Shown: in pieces, positions 1 to 6,609 of the stretch
Numbering within the stretch: position 1 is the stretch's first letter
Layout of the letters: the number at the start of each line of letters is the position of its first letter
DNA from: Bacteroidales bacterium UBA1197
GTDB taxonomy: Bacteria > Bacteroidota > Bacteroidia > Bacteroidales > UBA932
NCBI GenBank assembly: GCA_002309995.1
Contig: DBYB01000035.1
Location: forward strand, 10,454 to 24,358
Reading direction: 5' to 3'
DNA length: 13,905 nucleotides
Notes under the pieces: model-generated
Seen by the model: only the letters and a program-made list of their open reading frames with translations
Told to the model about the DNA's origin: nothing
The model's database searches: none
Program-made: the position numbers and the translations under genes

Positions 1-600
1 TATGCCAACGCCGCCACCGACATCGAATTCAACTTCCCCTTCGGTTTCAAGGAACTGGAAGGCATTCACAGCCGCACCAACTGGGACCTCGGAAGGCATC
101 AGCAGTACTCCGGCCGCAAGATCGAGTACTTCGACCCCGAAGAGGGCGCCGCATACACCCCGTACGTGGTCGAGACCTCCATCGGCGTCGACCGTATGGT
201 GCTCGCAGTGCTGAGCCATTCGCTCAAGGAGGAGAAGCTGGAGAACGGCGAGACCCGCGTGGTTATGTCGATTCCCGCTCCTCTGGCACCTGTGAAGGCC
301 GCCGTGCTGCCGCTGGTGAAGAAAGACGGACTGCCCGAGCTGGCGCAGAAGGTCATGGACGACCTGAAGTACGACTTCAACTGCCAGTACGAGGAAAAGG
401 ACTCCATCGGCAAGCGCTACCGCAGGCAGGATGCCATCGGCACCCCGTTCTGCATCACCGTGGACCATCAGTCCCTCGAGGACGGCTGCGTGACGGTGCG
501 CGAGCGCGACACGATGAGCCAGGAGCGCGTTCCCATTTCCGAGCTCCGCGCCCTGATTGACAAGCGCGTCAACCTCAACAACCTTCTCCGCAACCTGTAG
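1..600 (+). CDS. glyS: Glycyl-tRNA synthetase, dimeric class II type, C-terminal 199 residues (5' truncated by window edge)
   Basis: Cytoplasmic enzyme that charges tRNA-Gly with glycine using ATP. The frame is open from base 1 to a TAG at 598-600, so the gene starts upstream of the window and has no start codon here. The stretch reading IEFNFPFGFKELEGIHSRT is typical of the alpha2 (single-chain, archaeal/eukaryal-like) GlyRS used by Bacteroidetes. Class II motif 3 follows as ETSIGVDRMVLAVL, with the ATP-binding Arg. The last ~110 residues, starting near MSIPAPLAPVKAAVLPL, are the anticodon-binding domain, including the segment GKRYRRQDAIGTPFCITVD. This is clearly not the alpha2beta2 GlyQ/GlyS form. 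The next gene begins 15 nt after the stop with no visible terminator between, so readthrough is likely. The annotation is firm; only the symbol is a matter of convention (glyS or glyQS). Confidence 0.96.
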   Translation, partial: YANAATDIEFNFPFGFKELEGIHSRTNWDLGRHQQYSGRKIEYFDPEEGAAYTPYVVETSIGVDRMVLAVLSHSLKEEKLENGETRVVMSIPAPLAPVKAAVLPLVKKDGLPELAQKVMDDLKYDFNCQYEEKDSIGKRYRRQDAIGTPFCITVDHQSLEDGCVTVRERDTMSQERVPISELRALIDKRVNLNNLLRNL

Positions 601-615
601 CGGGGGCGACCTGTT

Positions 616-1743
616 ATGAGTTCCAAGGCACCCGAGTTGAACAAGCGCCTGGCCAGCCTCGACACGCTGAGGGGCTTCGATATGCTGTTCATAATGGGGT
701 TCTCCACCCTGATTATCGCGGTGTGCCGCCTGATACCCGGAGGTACTGACTGGTGGATTTACCACCAGCAGTTCCATCCGGAGTGGAACGGTCTTACGCA
801 TCACGACACTATTTTCCCGCTGTTCATTTTCATCGCGGGAATATCGTTCCCTTTTTCTTTTGCCAAGCAGCAGGAGAAGGGCGTTCCGCTTCTCAAGACC
901 TACTGGAAGATAATACGCAGGGCGCTGATACTCATACTGTTCGGCCTTATCTGCAACGGTGTGCTAAAGACCGGTTTCGCAGGCCTGCGCTACTGGAGCG
1001 TGCTTGCGCGCATCGGTATGGCGGGTATGCTCGCCTCCATCCTGTATATCCACTTCAAGCCCGCGGTGCGGGTGGTTATCGCGATTGTTCTGCTCGTCGG
1101 CTACTGGCTGCTGGTGGGATTCGTGACGGCGCCCGACGCGCCTCCCGGAGCCGGCCCGCTTACGCTGGAGGGTAATATCGTCGGTTACGTTGACCGCTGC
1201 CTCTTCCCGGGGCACCTTTACAAGGGCACGGGCGGGATATTCGACCCCGAAGGTACACTGAGCACGCTTCCTGCGGTCGTTACGGCAATGCTTGGTATGT
1301 TCGCCGGCGAGTGGGTGCGGCGCAAGGATGTGAGCGAGGGACGCAAAGTATTGAGTATGGCAGTTGCAGCGGCCGTCCTGCTTGCGCTTGGCCTGGTGTG
1401 GGCACAATGGTTCCCCATCAATAAGAAACTGTGGACCAGCAGCTTCGTGCTGGTGACCGGCGCATATTCGCTGGCTCTTTTCGCACTGTTCTACTGGATT
1501 GTGGACGTGCGCGGCTGGCGCAAATGGATACTGCCGTTCACCGTTATCGGAATGAATTCCATAACCGTTTTCATGGCGCCGCGCGTCATAGATTTCAAGT
1601 TCGCAACCAATTTCTTCCTGGAGGGGCTGTGCGGCCTGATGGACCCGCTTTGGGCCAAAGTAGTCTGGCAATGCGGCTATCTTGCGCTGGTCTGGTTGTT
1701 CCTGTATTTCCTGTATAAGAAGAAAATATTCCTCAAAGTTTAG
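616..1743 (+). CDS. DUF5009 / COG4299 (NagX-like, HGSNAT-related) polytopic membrane protein
   Basis: A 375-residue inner-membrane protein with about ten hydrophobic segments, e.g. residues 22-40, 66-82, 103-117 and 153-170, plus a final one ending in a basic YKKKIF tail. The N-terminal signature LASLDTLRGFDMLFI and the block LTHHDTIFPLFIFIAGISF (about 60-78, with H62, H63 and D64) match the family related to eukaryotic heparan-alpha-glucosaminide N-acetyltransferase. Bacterial members are called NagX when near N-acetylglucosamine genes. In that family a membrane His is thought to carry the acetyl group; H62 or H63 is the obvious candidate here, by analogy only. A role in acylating or handling amino sugars at the membrane is inferred and nothing local identifies the substrate. 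It starts 15 nt after the glycyl-tRNA synthetase stop and is probably co-transcribed with it. Family assignment is solid; function is not. Confidence 0.85.
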   Translation: MSSKAPELNKRLASLDTLRGFDMLFIMGFSTLIIAVCRLIPGGTDWWIYHQQFHPEWNGLTHHDTIFPLFIFIAGISFPFSFAKQQEKGVPLLKTYWKIIRRALILILFGLICNGVLKTGFAGLRYWSVLARIGMAGMLASILYIHFKPAVRVVIAIVLLVGYWLLVGFVTAPDAPPGAGPLTLEGNIVGYVDRCLFPGHLYKGTGGIFDPEGTLSTLPAVVTAMLGMFAGEWVRRKDVSEGRKVLSMAVAAAVLLALGLVWAQWFPINKKLWTSSFVLVTGAYSLALFALFYWIVDVRGWRKWILPFTVIGMNSITVFMAPRVIDFKFATNFFLEGLCGLMDPLWAKVVWQCGYLALVWLFLYFLYKKKIFLKV

Positions 1744-1771
1744 ATTGTTCCAATAAAAGTGCTATCTTTGC
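1739..1771 (+). promoter_or_regulatory. Promoter for secDF (Bacteroidetes type)
   Basis: The -7 box TATCTTTGC at 1763-1771 is a perfect match to the Bacteroidetes consensus TAnnTTTGC. A weak -33 element could be TTTA at 1739-1742, 20 nt upstream of the -7 box and overlapping the preceding stop codon; TTG at 1745-1747 is an alternative with poorer spacing. Transcription should start near 1777, leaving a leader of about 30 nt before the secDF ATG. Confidence 0.7.
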
Positions 1772-1808
1772 AAGCTATTTTTGACAATTATATTAATATA
1801 AACATAGT

Positions 1809-4757
1809 ATGCAAAGCAAAGGAGCAATCAGACTTGTAGCGATTCTGCTCGCACTGGCTTGCCTTTGGCAGCTTTCCTTCACCGTTGTAACCAGCATTCA
1901 GGAGAAGAAGGCTGTAAAGGCTGCAGAGGCCCGTGCCCTTGCTTTCAGCGAGACCGCTGAATTTGGCAGGATAGCTGCTGAGAATCAAGCTTATGTACTT
2001 GATTCACTGAAGAAAAACGAAGAAAAAAGGTACACAGATTCCATTTCTTCCCAGAAGGTTTATTTCGGCTACACATTCAAGGACGTAAAGGCTAAGGAGA
2101 TCAACCTTGGTCTGGACCTCAAGGGCGGTATGAACGTCATGCTGCAGGTTCAGCTCGAGGATCTCGTTCGCGCCCTCTCCGGCAATAACCAGAGCCCTGA
2201 GTTCAACCAGGCCATCGCCCAGGCGAAGGTCCGTATGGTTAACTCCCAGAGTGACTTCATCACCCTCTTCGCAGAGGAGTGGAAGACCATCACCGGAGGC
2301 CAGAGGCTTGCCCAGCTGTTCGGCACCTACGAGATGCGCGAGCGCATCAAGCCCGAGTCCACCGACGAGCAGGTCATCTCCGTGGTACGCGAGGAGGCCG
2401 AGAGCGCTATCTCCAACTCCTTCAACGTTCTGCGCAACCGTATCGACCGTTTCGGCGTAACCCAGCCCTCCATCCAGAAGATCGGCAACACCGGCCGTAT
2501 CCTCGTGGAGCTCCCTGGTGTAAAGGAGCCTGAGCGTGTTCGTAAACTCCTCCAGGGAACCGCTTCCCTCGAGTTCTGGACAACGTTCGACGCCACCGAG
2601 ATCACTCCCTACCTGCAGGAGGCCAACGCCCTGCTGGCACAGTACGCCGCAGCTGAGGTTGAAGGCACCGAGGAAGAACTTTCCGCAGAGAAGGCCAATC
2701 CCCTGTTCTCCATCCTTCAGCCTACCAACTTCAGGGGCAACGCCTGCATCGGTTATGCTGCTGCTGCAGATACCGCAACTGTTGGCAGGTACCTCCGTAT
2801 GCCCGAGGTTGCCGAGCTCTTCCCTGCCGAATTCCGCCCGATGTGGAGCGTGAAGCCTTCGGAGTACGTGGGAGCCGACAACATCTTCGAACTCATCGCC
2901 ATCAAGTCCTCCAGCCGTGACGGCAAGGCTCCTCTCGACGGTGGTGTGGTGACCGACGCCCGCGTTACCACCAACGACCGCCGCGGCGGCAACCCTACCG
3001 TATCCATGACCATGAACGCCGAGGGTGCCAACATTTGGGCCCGCCTCACCAAGGACAACATCGGCAAGCAGATCGCCATCGTGCTCGACGGTACCGTATA
3101 TTCCTATCCTACCGTCAACAGCGAGATTTCCGGCGGTTCTTCCGAGATCAGCGGCAACTTCACCATGGAGGAAGCCACCGACCTTACCAACGTTCTCAAG
3201 TCCGGTAAGCTCCCCGCCCCTGCCACCATCGTTCAGGAGCAGGTCGTAGGTCCTTCACTGGGTGCCGAGTCCATCAGGTCCGGTCTCATCTCCTTCATCA
3301 TCGCGTTCATCCTGGTGCTGCTCTATATGATCCTCTTCTACAGGGGAGCCGGTCTCGTGGCCGACACCGCACTGCTTACCAACGTGCTTCTGCTCTTCGG
3401 TACCCTCGCCTCATTCGGCGCCGTCCTCACCCTGCCCGGTATCGCCGGTCTGGTGTTGACCCTGGGTATGGCAGTGGACGCCAACGTTATTATCTATGAG
3501 CGTATCAAGGAAGAGCTCAAGGCCGGCAAGGGTCTTGGAAAGGCCGTTCACGATGGTTACGCCAACGCTTACTCCGCCATTATCGACGGTCAGGTAACCA
3601 CCCTCCTCACCGGTCTGGTGCTGTTCTTCTTCGGTTCCGGCCCCATCAAGGGCTTCGCTACCACCCTCATCATCGGTATCGTAACTTCCGTCCTTACCTC
3701 CATCTTCATCACCCGTCTCATCATCGACGACCGCGTGAACAAGGGCAAGAACGTTACCTTCGAGTGGAACTGGTCCAAGAACTTCCTGAAGAACACCAAC
3801 GTGGACTTCATCAAGGGCCGCAAGTGGTCTTACATCATCTCCGGCGCCCTGATCGTCATCTCCCTCGGCTCCATCTTCACCAAGGGCTTCACCTACGGTG
3901 TAGATTTCACCGGCGGCCGTACCTACGTGGTGCGTTTCGACCAGCCTGTTACCGCTGAGGCAGTCCGTTCCGCAGTGAACGCTACCTTCAACGCTGCAGA
4001 CCCTGAGTCTTCCGTGGAGGTCAAACAGTTCGGTGGCGATTCCCAGATGAAGATCACCACTTCCTACAAGGTAAAGGACGAGTCTTCCGCAGTCGATACC
4101 GAGATCGAAGGTATGCTCTACGAGTCCCTCAAGGGCTTCTACTCTGAGGATGTTCAGCTGAGCGACTTCACCTCCACCCTGGAGAACCCCAACGGTATCA
4201 TCTCCTCCGACAAGGTTGGTGCATCCATCGCAAGCGACATCAAGCGTTCCGCAATCATCTCCGTGCTCCTCGCCCTCCTCATCATCTTCGCCTACATCGC
4301 CTGGCGTTTCAAGGGCTGGAACTGGGGTCTCGGCGGCGTGGTCTCCCTGGCACATACCGCAATCATCCTGATCGGTTTCTTCTCGCTGTTCAGCGGAATC
4401 CTGCCGTTCAACCTGGATGTCGACCAGACGTTCATCGCGGCCATCCTGACCATCATCGGTTACGCAATCAACGATAACGTGGTTATCTTCGACCGTATCC
4501 GTGAGAACCTCGGCCTGCATCCGAACGACGACTTCAAGGATATGGTGAACAAGTCCCTCAACCAGACCCTCACCCGTACGGTCAACACCTCGGTATCCAC
4601 CCTCCTCCCTATGCTTGCTATCGCAATCTTCGGTGGTGAGAGCATCCGCGGTCTGTCCGTCGCCCTGTGCCTCGGTATCCTCGTGGGAACTTACGCTTCC
4701 ATCATGATCGGTACCCCCATCATGTACGACAGCACCCGCAAGCTCGGCAAGAAGTAA
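1809..4757 (+). CDS. secDF: Fused protein translocase SecDF
   Basis: A 982-residue inner-membrane RND-type protein that uses the proton-motive force to help SecYEG pull secreted proteins across the membrane. The SecD half opens with a membrane segment (about 6-27), then GLDLKGG at 101-107, then a large periplasmic P1 region containing NVLRNRIDRFGVTQPSI. A cluster of five membrane segments follows, with the motif VDANVIIYERIKEE whose D557 is the proton-relay Asp. The SecF half begins after about residue 670, with GVDFTGG (D699), a smaller periplasmic domain, and a second cluster with GYAINDNVVIFDRIREN (D889). About 12 membrane segments are expected. The length and SecD-SecF order match the fused Bacteroidetes form, and both halves are intact. 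The ATG at 1809 lies about 38 nt after a perfect -7 box, and a strong hairpin follows the stop, so the gene appears monocistronic. Confidence 0.97.
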   Translation: MQSKGAIRLVAILLALACLWQLSFTVVTSIQEKKAVKAAEARALAFSETAEFGRIAAENQAYVLDSLKKNEEKRYTDSISSQKVYFGYTFKDVKAKEINLGLDLKGGMNVMLQVQLEDLVRALSGNNQSPEFNQAIAQAKVRMVNSQSDFITLFAEEWKTITGGQRLAQLFGTYEMRERIKPESTDEQVISVVREEAESAISNSFNVLRNRIDRFGVTQPSIQKIGNTGRILVELPGVKEPERVRKLLQGTASLEFWTTFDATEITPYLQEANALLAQYAAAEVEGTEEELSAEKANPLFSILQPTNFRGNACIGYAAAADTATVGRYLRMPEVAELFPAEFRPMWSVKPSEYVGADNIFELIAIKSSSRDGKAPLDGGVVTDARVTTNDRRGGNPTVSMTMNAEGANIWARLTKDNIGKQIAIVLDGTVYSYPTVNSEISGGSSEISGNFTMEEATDLTNVLKSGKLPAPATIVQEQVVGPSLGAESIRSGLISFIIAFILVLLYMILFYRGAGLVADTALLTNVLLLFGTLASFGAVLTLPGIAGLVLTLGMAVDANVIIYERIKEELKAGKGLGKAVHDGYANAYSAIIDGQVTTLLTGLVLFFFGSGPIKGFATTLIIGIVTSVLTSIFITRLIIDDRVNKGKNVTFEWNWSKNFLKNTNVDFIKGRKWSYIISGALIVISLGSIFTKGFTYGVDFTGGRTYVVRFDQPVTAEAVRSAVNATFNAADPESSVEVKQFGGDSQMKITTSYKVKDESSAVDTEIEGMLYESLKGFYSEDVQLSDFTSTLENPNGIISSDKVGASIASDIKRSAIISVLLALLIIFAYIAWRFKGWNWGLGGVVSLAHTAIILIGFFSLFSGILPFNLDVDQTFIAAILTIIGYAINDNVVIFDRIRENLGLHPNDDFKDMVNKSLNQTLTRTVNTSVSTLLPMLAIAIFGGESIRGLSVALCLGILVGTYASIMIGTPIMYDSTRKLGKK

Positions 4758-4780
4758 TCTTTGCCGCTACGGCATACATG

Positions 4781-4815
4781 AAAACGTCCCGACGGAATTC
4801 CGCCGGGACGTTTTT
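4781..4815 (+). terminator. Intrinsic terminator after secDF
   Basis: The arms AAAACGTCCCG (4781-4791) and CGGGACGTTTT (4804-4814) pair over 11 bp. After one A/C mismatch an inner CGG/CCG stem continues, with loop AATT. The right arm ends in five T residues (4811-4815). It begins 23 nt after the secDF stop. The A-rich left flank means it could also act on transcripts from the other strand. Confidence 0.9.
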
Positions 4816-4826
4816 GTTCCATAACG

Positions 4827-4852
4827 GGTAGCGGGGCAAGCTACCTGCTGCC
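4827..4852. repeat. Copy A of a 20-nt exact inverted match to the 3' end of the DUF2207 gene
   Basis: Bases 4833-4852 are the exact reverse complement of 13885-13904, which covers the last codons, stop and first eight downstream bases of the DUF2207 gene at the far end of the window. Read on the minus strand, this copy gives codons for G-G-S-R followed by TAG, but the frame upstream is not Gly-rich and soon hits a stop. The copy also contains a small hairpin, GGTAGC (4827-4832) with GCTACC (4840-4845). The remaining bases of this 218-nt intergenic stretch hold the secDF terminator and the hip control region; no gene is seen. Confidence 0.6.
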
Positions 4853-4913
4853 ACCGCTTAAGGCTATTAGTTATCTGTGTACCCCCAGGAACTGTATTAT
4901 TTTGCTTTTGTTG

Positions 4914-4972
4914 TATACCCGAAAGGTTATATAATCAAATAAAAACAATATATTTGTACCCGAAAAGGTATA
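4914..4972 (+). promoter_or_regulatory. hipBST promoter with two 18-nt palindromic operators
   Basis: Operator 1 (4914-4931) reads TATACCCGAAAGGTTATA and operator 2 (4955-4972) reads TGTACCCGAAAAGGTATA. Each has 7-nt arms around a central GAAA, with one mismatched pair in operator 1 and two in operator 2. The two centres are 41 bp apart, close to four helical turns, so both would face the same side of the DNA. A perfect -7 box TATATTTG lies between them at 4949-4956. Operator 1 covers the -33 region, while operator 2 overlaps the end of the -7 box and the expected start site and ends 3 nt before the hipB ATG. This layout fits autorepression by HipB, whose E. coli homologue binds TATCC-N8-GGATA palindromes. 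Binding itself is inferred. Confidence 0.7.
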
Positions 4973-4975
4973 TTT

Positions 4976-5176
4976 ATGGTGTCGTTATCTGCACATATTA
5001 AGGAAAAGCGTAAGAAGTACGGGCTTTCGCAAGTCGAGACGGCGATGCGTGCCGGAGTCGGACTTCGTTTTATAAGAGACCTGGAACAGGGCAAACAAAC
5101 CCTTAGAATGGACAAGGTTAATGATGTCCTCGCCCTCTTCGGAGAGGCGCTGGGACCGGTTAAAAATGACGAGTAA
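4976..5176 (+). CDS. hipB: XRE-family repressor / antitoxin subunit HipB
   Basis: A 66-residue protein that is almost entirely one helix-turn-helix domain of the XRE/HipB family. The core LSQVETAMRAGVGLRFIRDL (about 17-36) contains the turn and the recognition helix, followed by EQGKQTLRMDKVNDVLALFG, the usual end of these Bacteroidetes HipB proteins. It should bind the two palindromes just upstream and repress its own operon. In tripartite HipBST systems HipB also joins the complex with HipS and HipT and strengthens neutralisation. It lacks the long C-terminal tail of some antitoxins. The stop TAA overlaps the hipS ATG by one base (TAATG), which suggests translational coupling. The ATG at 4976 is the only start consistent with the full domain. 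Confidence 0.88.
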   Translation: MVSLSAHIKEKRKKYGLSQVETAMRAGVGLRFIRDLEQGKQTLRMDKVNDVLALFGEALGPVKNDE

Positions 5177-5499
5177 TGAGACAGGCTGCTATTTATGTAA
5201 AGGACATCTTCTGCGGCATTTTGACGGAAGATGAAGAAGGCTTCCATTTTGCCTACGACGCCGCATACCTCGCGAAGTCTGATGCTCTGCCGCTTAGTCC
5301 AACTATGCCTCTGACAAACGACCCCTATTTGAAAGAAATGATGTTCCCTGTCTTTGACGGCCTTATCCCTGAGGGTTGGCTGCTGGATATCGCGTCCAAA
5401 TCATGGAAAATAGACCCGCGAGACAGAATGGGCCTGCTTCTGGCCTGCTGTAAGGACTGCATCGGAGATATCAGCGTAAAACAGATGGGCGATGAGTAA
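5176..5499 (+). CDS. hipS: HipS: free-standing HipA N-terminal subdomain, probable antitoxin
   Basis: A 107-residue protein equivalent to the first subdomain of HipA, encoded as a separate gene. It opens with a beta-rich start (MRQAAIYVKDIFCGILTED), then FAYDAAYL, a run typical of this domain (ALPLSPTMPL, 37-46) and the hallmark FDGLIPEGWLL (60-70), which in full-length HipA sits just before the kinase core. In the E. coli O127 HipBST system the corresponding small protein is the actual antitoxin and inhibits the HipT kinase, with a Trp reported as important; W68 in the PEGWLL motif is a candidate equivalent, from memory only. The gene overlaps hipB by 1 nt and hipT by 8 nt. Many such genes are listed as 'HipA N-terminal domain protein'. 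The antitoxin role is inferred from family knowledge. Confidence 0.82.
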   Translation: MRQAAIYVKDIFCGILTEDEEGFHFAYDAAYLAKSDALPLSPTMPLTNDPYLKEMMFPVFDGLIPEGWLLDIASKSWKIDPRDRMGLLLACCKDCIGDISVKQMGDE

Positions 5500-6442
5500 G
5501 TGTTTGTATTGTTACCAGGAACTGGAACCCGGCCAAGTGGATTTCCATCCGTCCTGTGCACGCAAGGTGTTTGGGGTGAGTAAAGCACCGCTAATGCCTT
5601 ATACGAGAGATAATATGTCTGATCTTGCCAGCCAGGTTATCCGAACCAGCGCATCCGTTACAGGAGTGCAGGCAAAGATGTCTCTCGATGTAGATCGGGG
5701 AGGGAAGAACGAGCCGGTCAGGTTTACTATTGTAGGTTTGTGGGGCAAGTATATTTTTAAGCCGCAGAGTTCCAAATATCGCTGCCTGCCGGAATTGGAA
5801 GACCTTACTATGAAGATGGCAGATGCGGCCGGCATCCGCACCGCTCCTCATTCTCTCATCCACCTTGCTGATGGCGAGATAGGCTACATCACAAAGCGAA
5901 TGGATCGTGACGCTGAAGGGAATAAAGTATCGATGCTTGACCTTTGCCAACTCTCCAACAGATTGACAGAGCATAAATACTTCGGAACATATCCGCAACT
6001 TGCAGAAACAATCAAGAAGTATTCATCCGCGCCAATGCTGGATGTTCAGCGATTCTGGGAGGTTGTCCTATTTAGCTGGATTACCGGGAATTCAGATATG
6101 CATTGCAAGAACTTCTCGCTTCTTGATACCGGGAACAGGGTGTACACCCTTGCTCCTGCATACGATCTACTGGCTGTTCTCCTTGCTGATACTGAAGATA
6201 CAGAGGAAATGGCTATGGCTTTCTCTATCGGCGGTGAGAAAACCGGCTTTGGGCGCGATACTTTTCTGAGTGCAATGATAGAATCGGGGATTTCAGCGCC
6301 AGTAGCAGAGCGTATCATAGACAATATGGCGTCCCACGCTCCAGCCTGGAACGATCTTATTGGTTTATCTTTCCTTCCTGATGATTTAAAGGACGCTTAC
6401 CGCCTTCTCATCTCGGATAGACTCGCCAGGCTGCACCCGTAG
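5492..6442 (+). CDS. hipT: HipT: HipA-like Ser/Thr kinase toxin lacking the N-terminal subdomain
   Basis: A 316-residue kinase of the HipA family. E. coli HipA and HipT phosphorylate aminoacyl-tRNA synthetases (GltX and TrpS respectively), stopping growth; the target here is unknown. The Gly-rich loop is SVTGVQAKMSL (55-65), the ATP-anchoring Lys is in YIFKPQ (K90), and the acidic helix residue is E101 in LPELEDL. The catalytic loop NSDMHCKNFSL contains D202 and N207, and the metal-binding D225 is in APAYDLL. All key residues are present, so an active kinase is expected. The N-terminus carries C4-x2-C7, H19 and C22, a zinc-knuckle-like pattern I associate with Bacteroidetes members. It starts within hipS (8-nt overlap). 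The coding sequence looks more AT-rich than secDF, which is compatible with horizontal transfer. Confidence 0.88.
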   Translation: MSKCLYCYQELEPGQVDFHPSCARKVFGVSKAPLMPYTRDNMSDLASQVIRTSASVTGVQAKMSLDVDRGGKNEPVRFTIVGLWGKYIFKPQSSKYRCLPELEDLTMKMADAAGIRTAPHSLIHLADGEIGYITKRMDRDAEGNKVSMLDLCQLSNRLTEHKYFGTYPQLAETIKKYSSAPMLDVQRFWEVVLFSWITGNSDMHCKNFSLLDTGNRVYTLAPAYDLLAVLLADTEDTEEMAMAFSIGGEKTGFGRDTFLSAMIESGISAPVAERIIDNMASHAPAWNDLIGLSFLPDDLKDAYRLLISDRLARLHP

Positions 6443-6533
6443 TGCTCCTGACGGTGCAGTAGGGTGGACCTTGAGGAGCAGTTTTGCGGGGTTTTTGCTC
6501 CTGACGGTCCAGCGGAATGTACCTTGGGGAGCA
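6443..6533. repeat. Two tandem 38-nt imperfect palindromes downstream of hipT
   Basis: Copy 1 is 6443-6480, starting directly after the hipT stop codon; copy 2 is 6496-6533. They match at 31 of 38 positions without gaps. Both begin TGCTCCTGACGGT and both end in GGAGCA. Within each copy the first and last 13 nt can pair as an imperfect stem, with the outer TGCTCC/GGAGCA perfect. Several differences between copies fall in the 12-nt loop region. The 15-nt spacer is rich in G and T. The unit resembles REP-like intergenic palindromes. It is not a typical intrinsic terminator, although a short T-run (6492-6496) lies between the copies. Confidence 0.7.
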
Positions 6534-6550
6534 CTAGCGCTCAAATATGA

Positions 6551-6586
6551 AAGGGGACTAAGAGCCGAACGGCTGATAGTCCCCTT
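6551..6586. terminator. Bidirectional hairpin between hipT and the convergent DUF4923 gene
   Basis: AAGGGGACTA (6551-6560) pairs with TAGTCCCCTT (6577-6586) over 10 bp. After a two-base mismatch an inner AGCC/GGCT stem closes on the loop GAAC. It sits between convergent genes, 23 nt from the end of the minus-strand operon, so it can serve both strands. T-tracts are weak on both sides, so efficiency is uncertain. Confidence 0.8.
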
Positions 6587-6609
6587 ATTCTTGTTATCGA
6601 AAGAAATAC

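Noticed and set aside
964..1671. A 235-codon minus-strand open frame inside the DUF5009 gene
   Set aside because: Unlikely composition (His/Arg/Gln-rich), no start context, and fully overlapped by a gene with clear membrane segments and family motifs.
3411..4520. A 369-codon minus-strand open frame inside secDF
   Set aside because: Its product is a low-complexity run of Asp, Glu and Gly, the expected antisense reading of membrane-protein codons with strong third-base bias.
4827..4845. GGTAGC/GCTACC hairpin as a terminator
   Set aside because: Only 6 bp with a 7-nt loop and no T-tract on either strand; the strong secDF terminator is just upstream.
5176..6442. hipS and hipT as one hipA gene broken by a frameshift
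   Set aside because: Each part has its own ATG, the 8-nt overlap is typical of coupled genes, and hipT has its own Cys/His-rich N-terminus that would not occur inside HipA.
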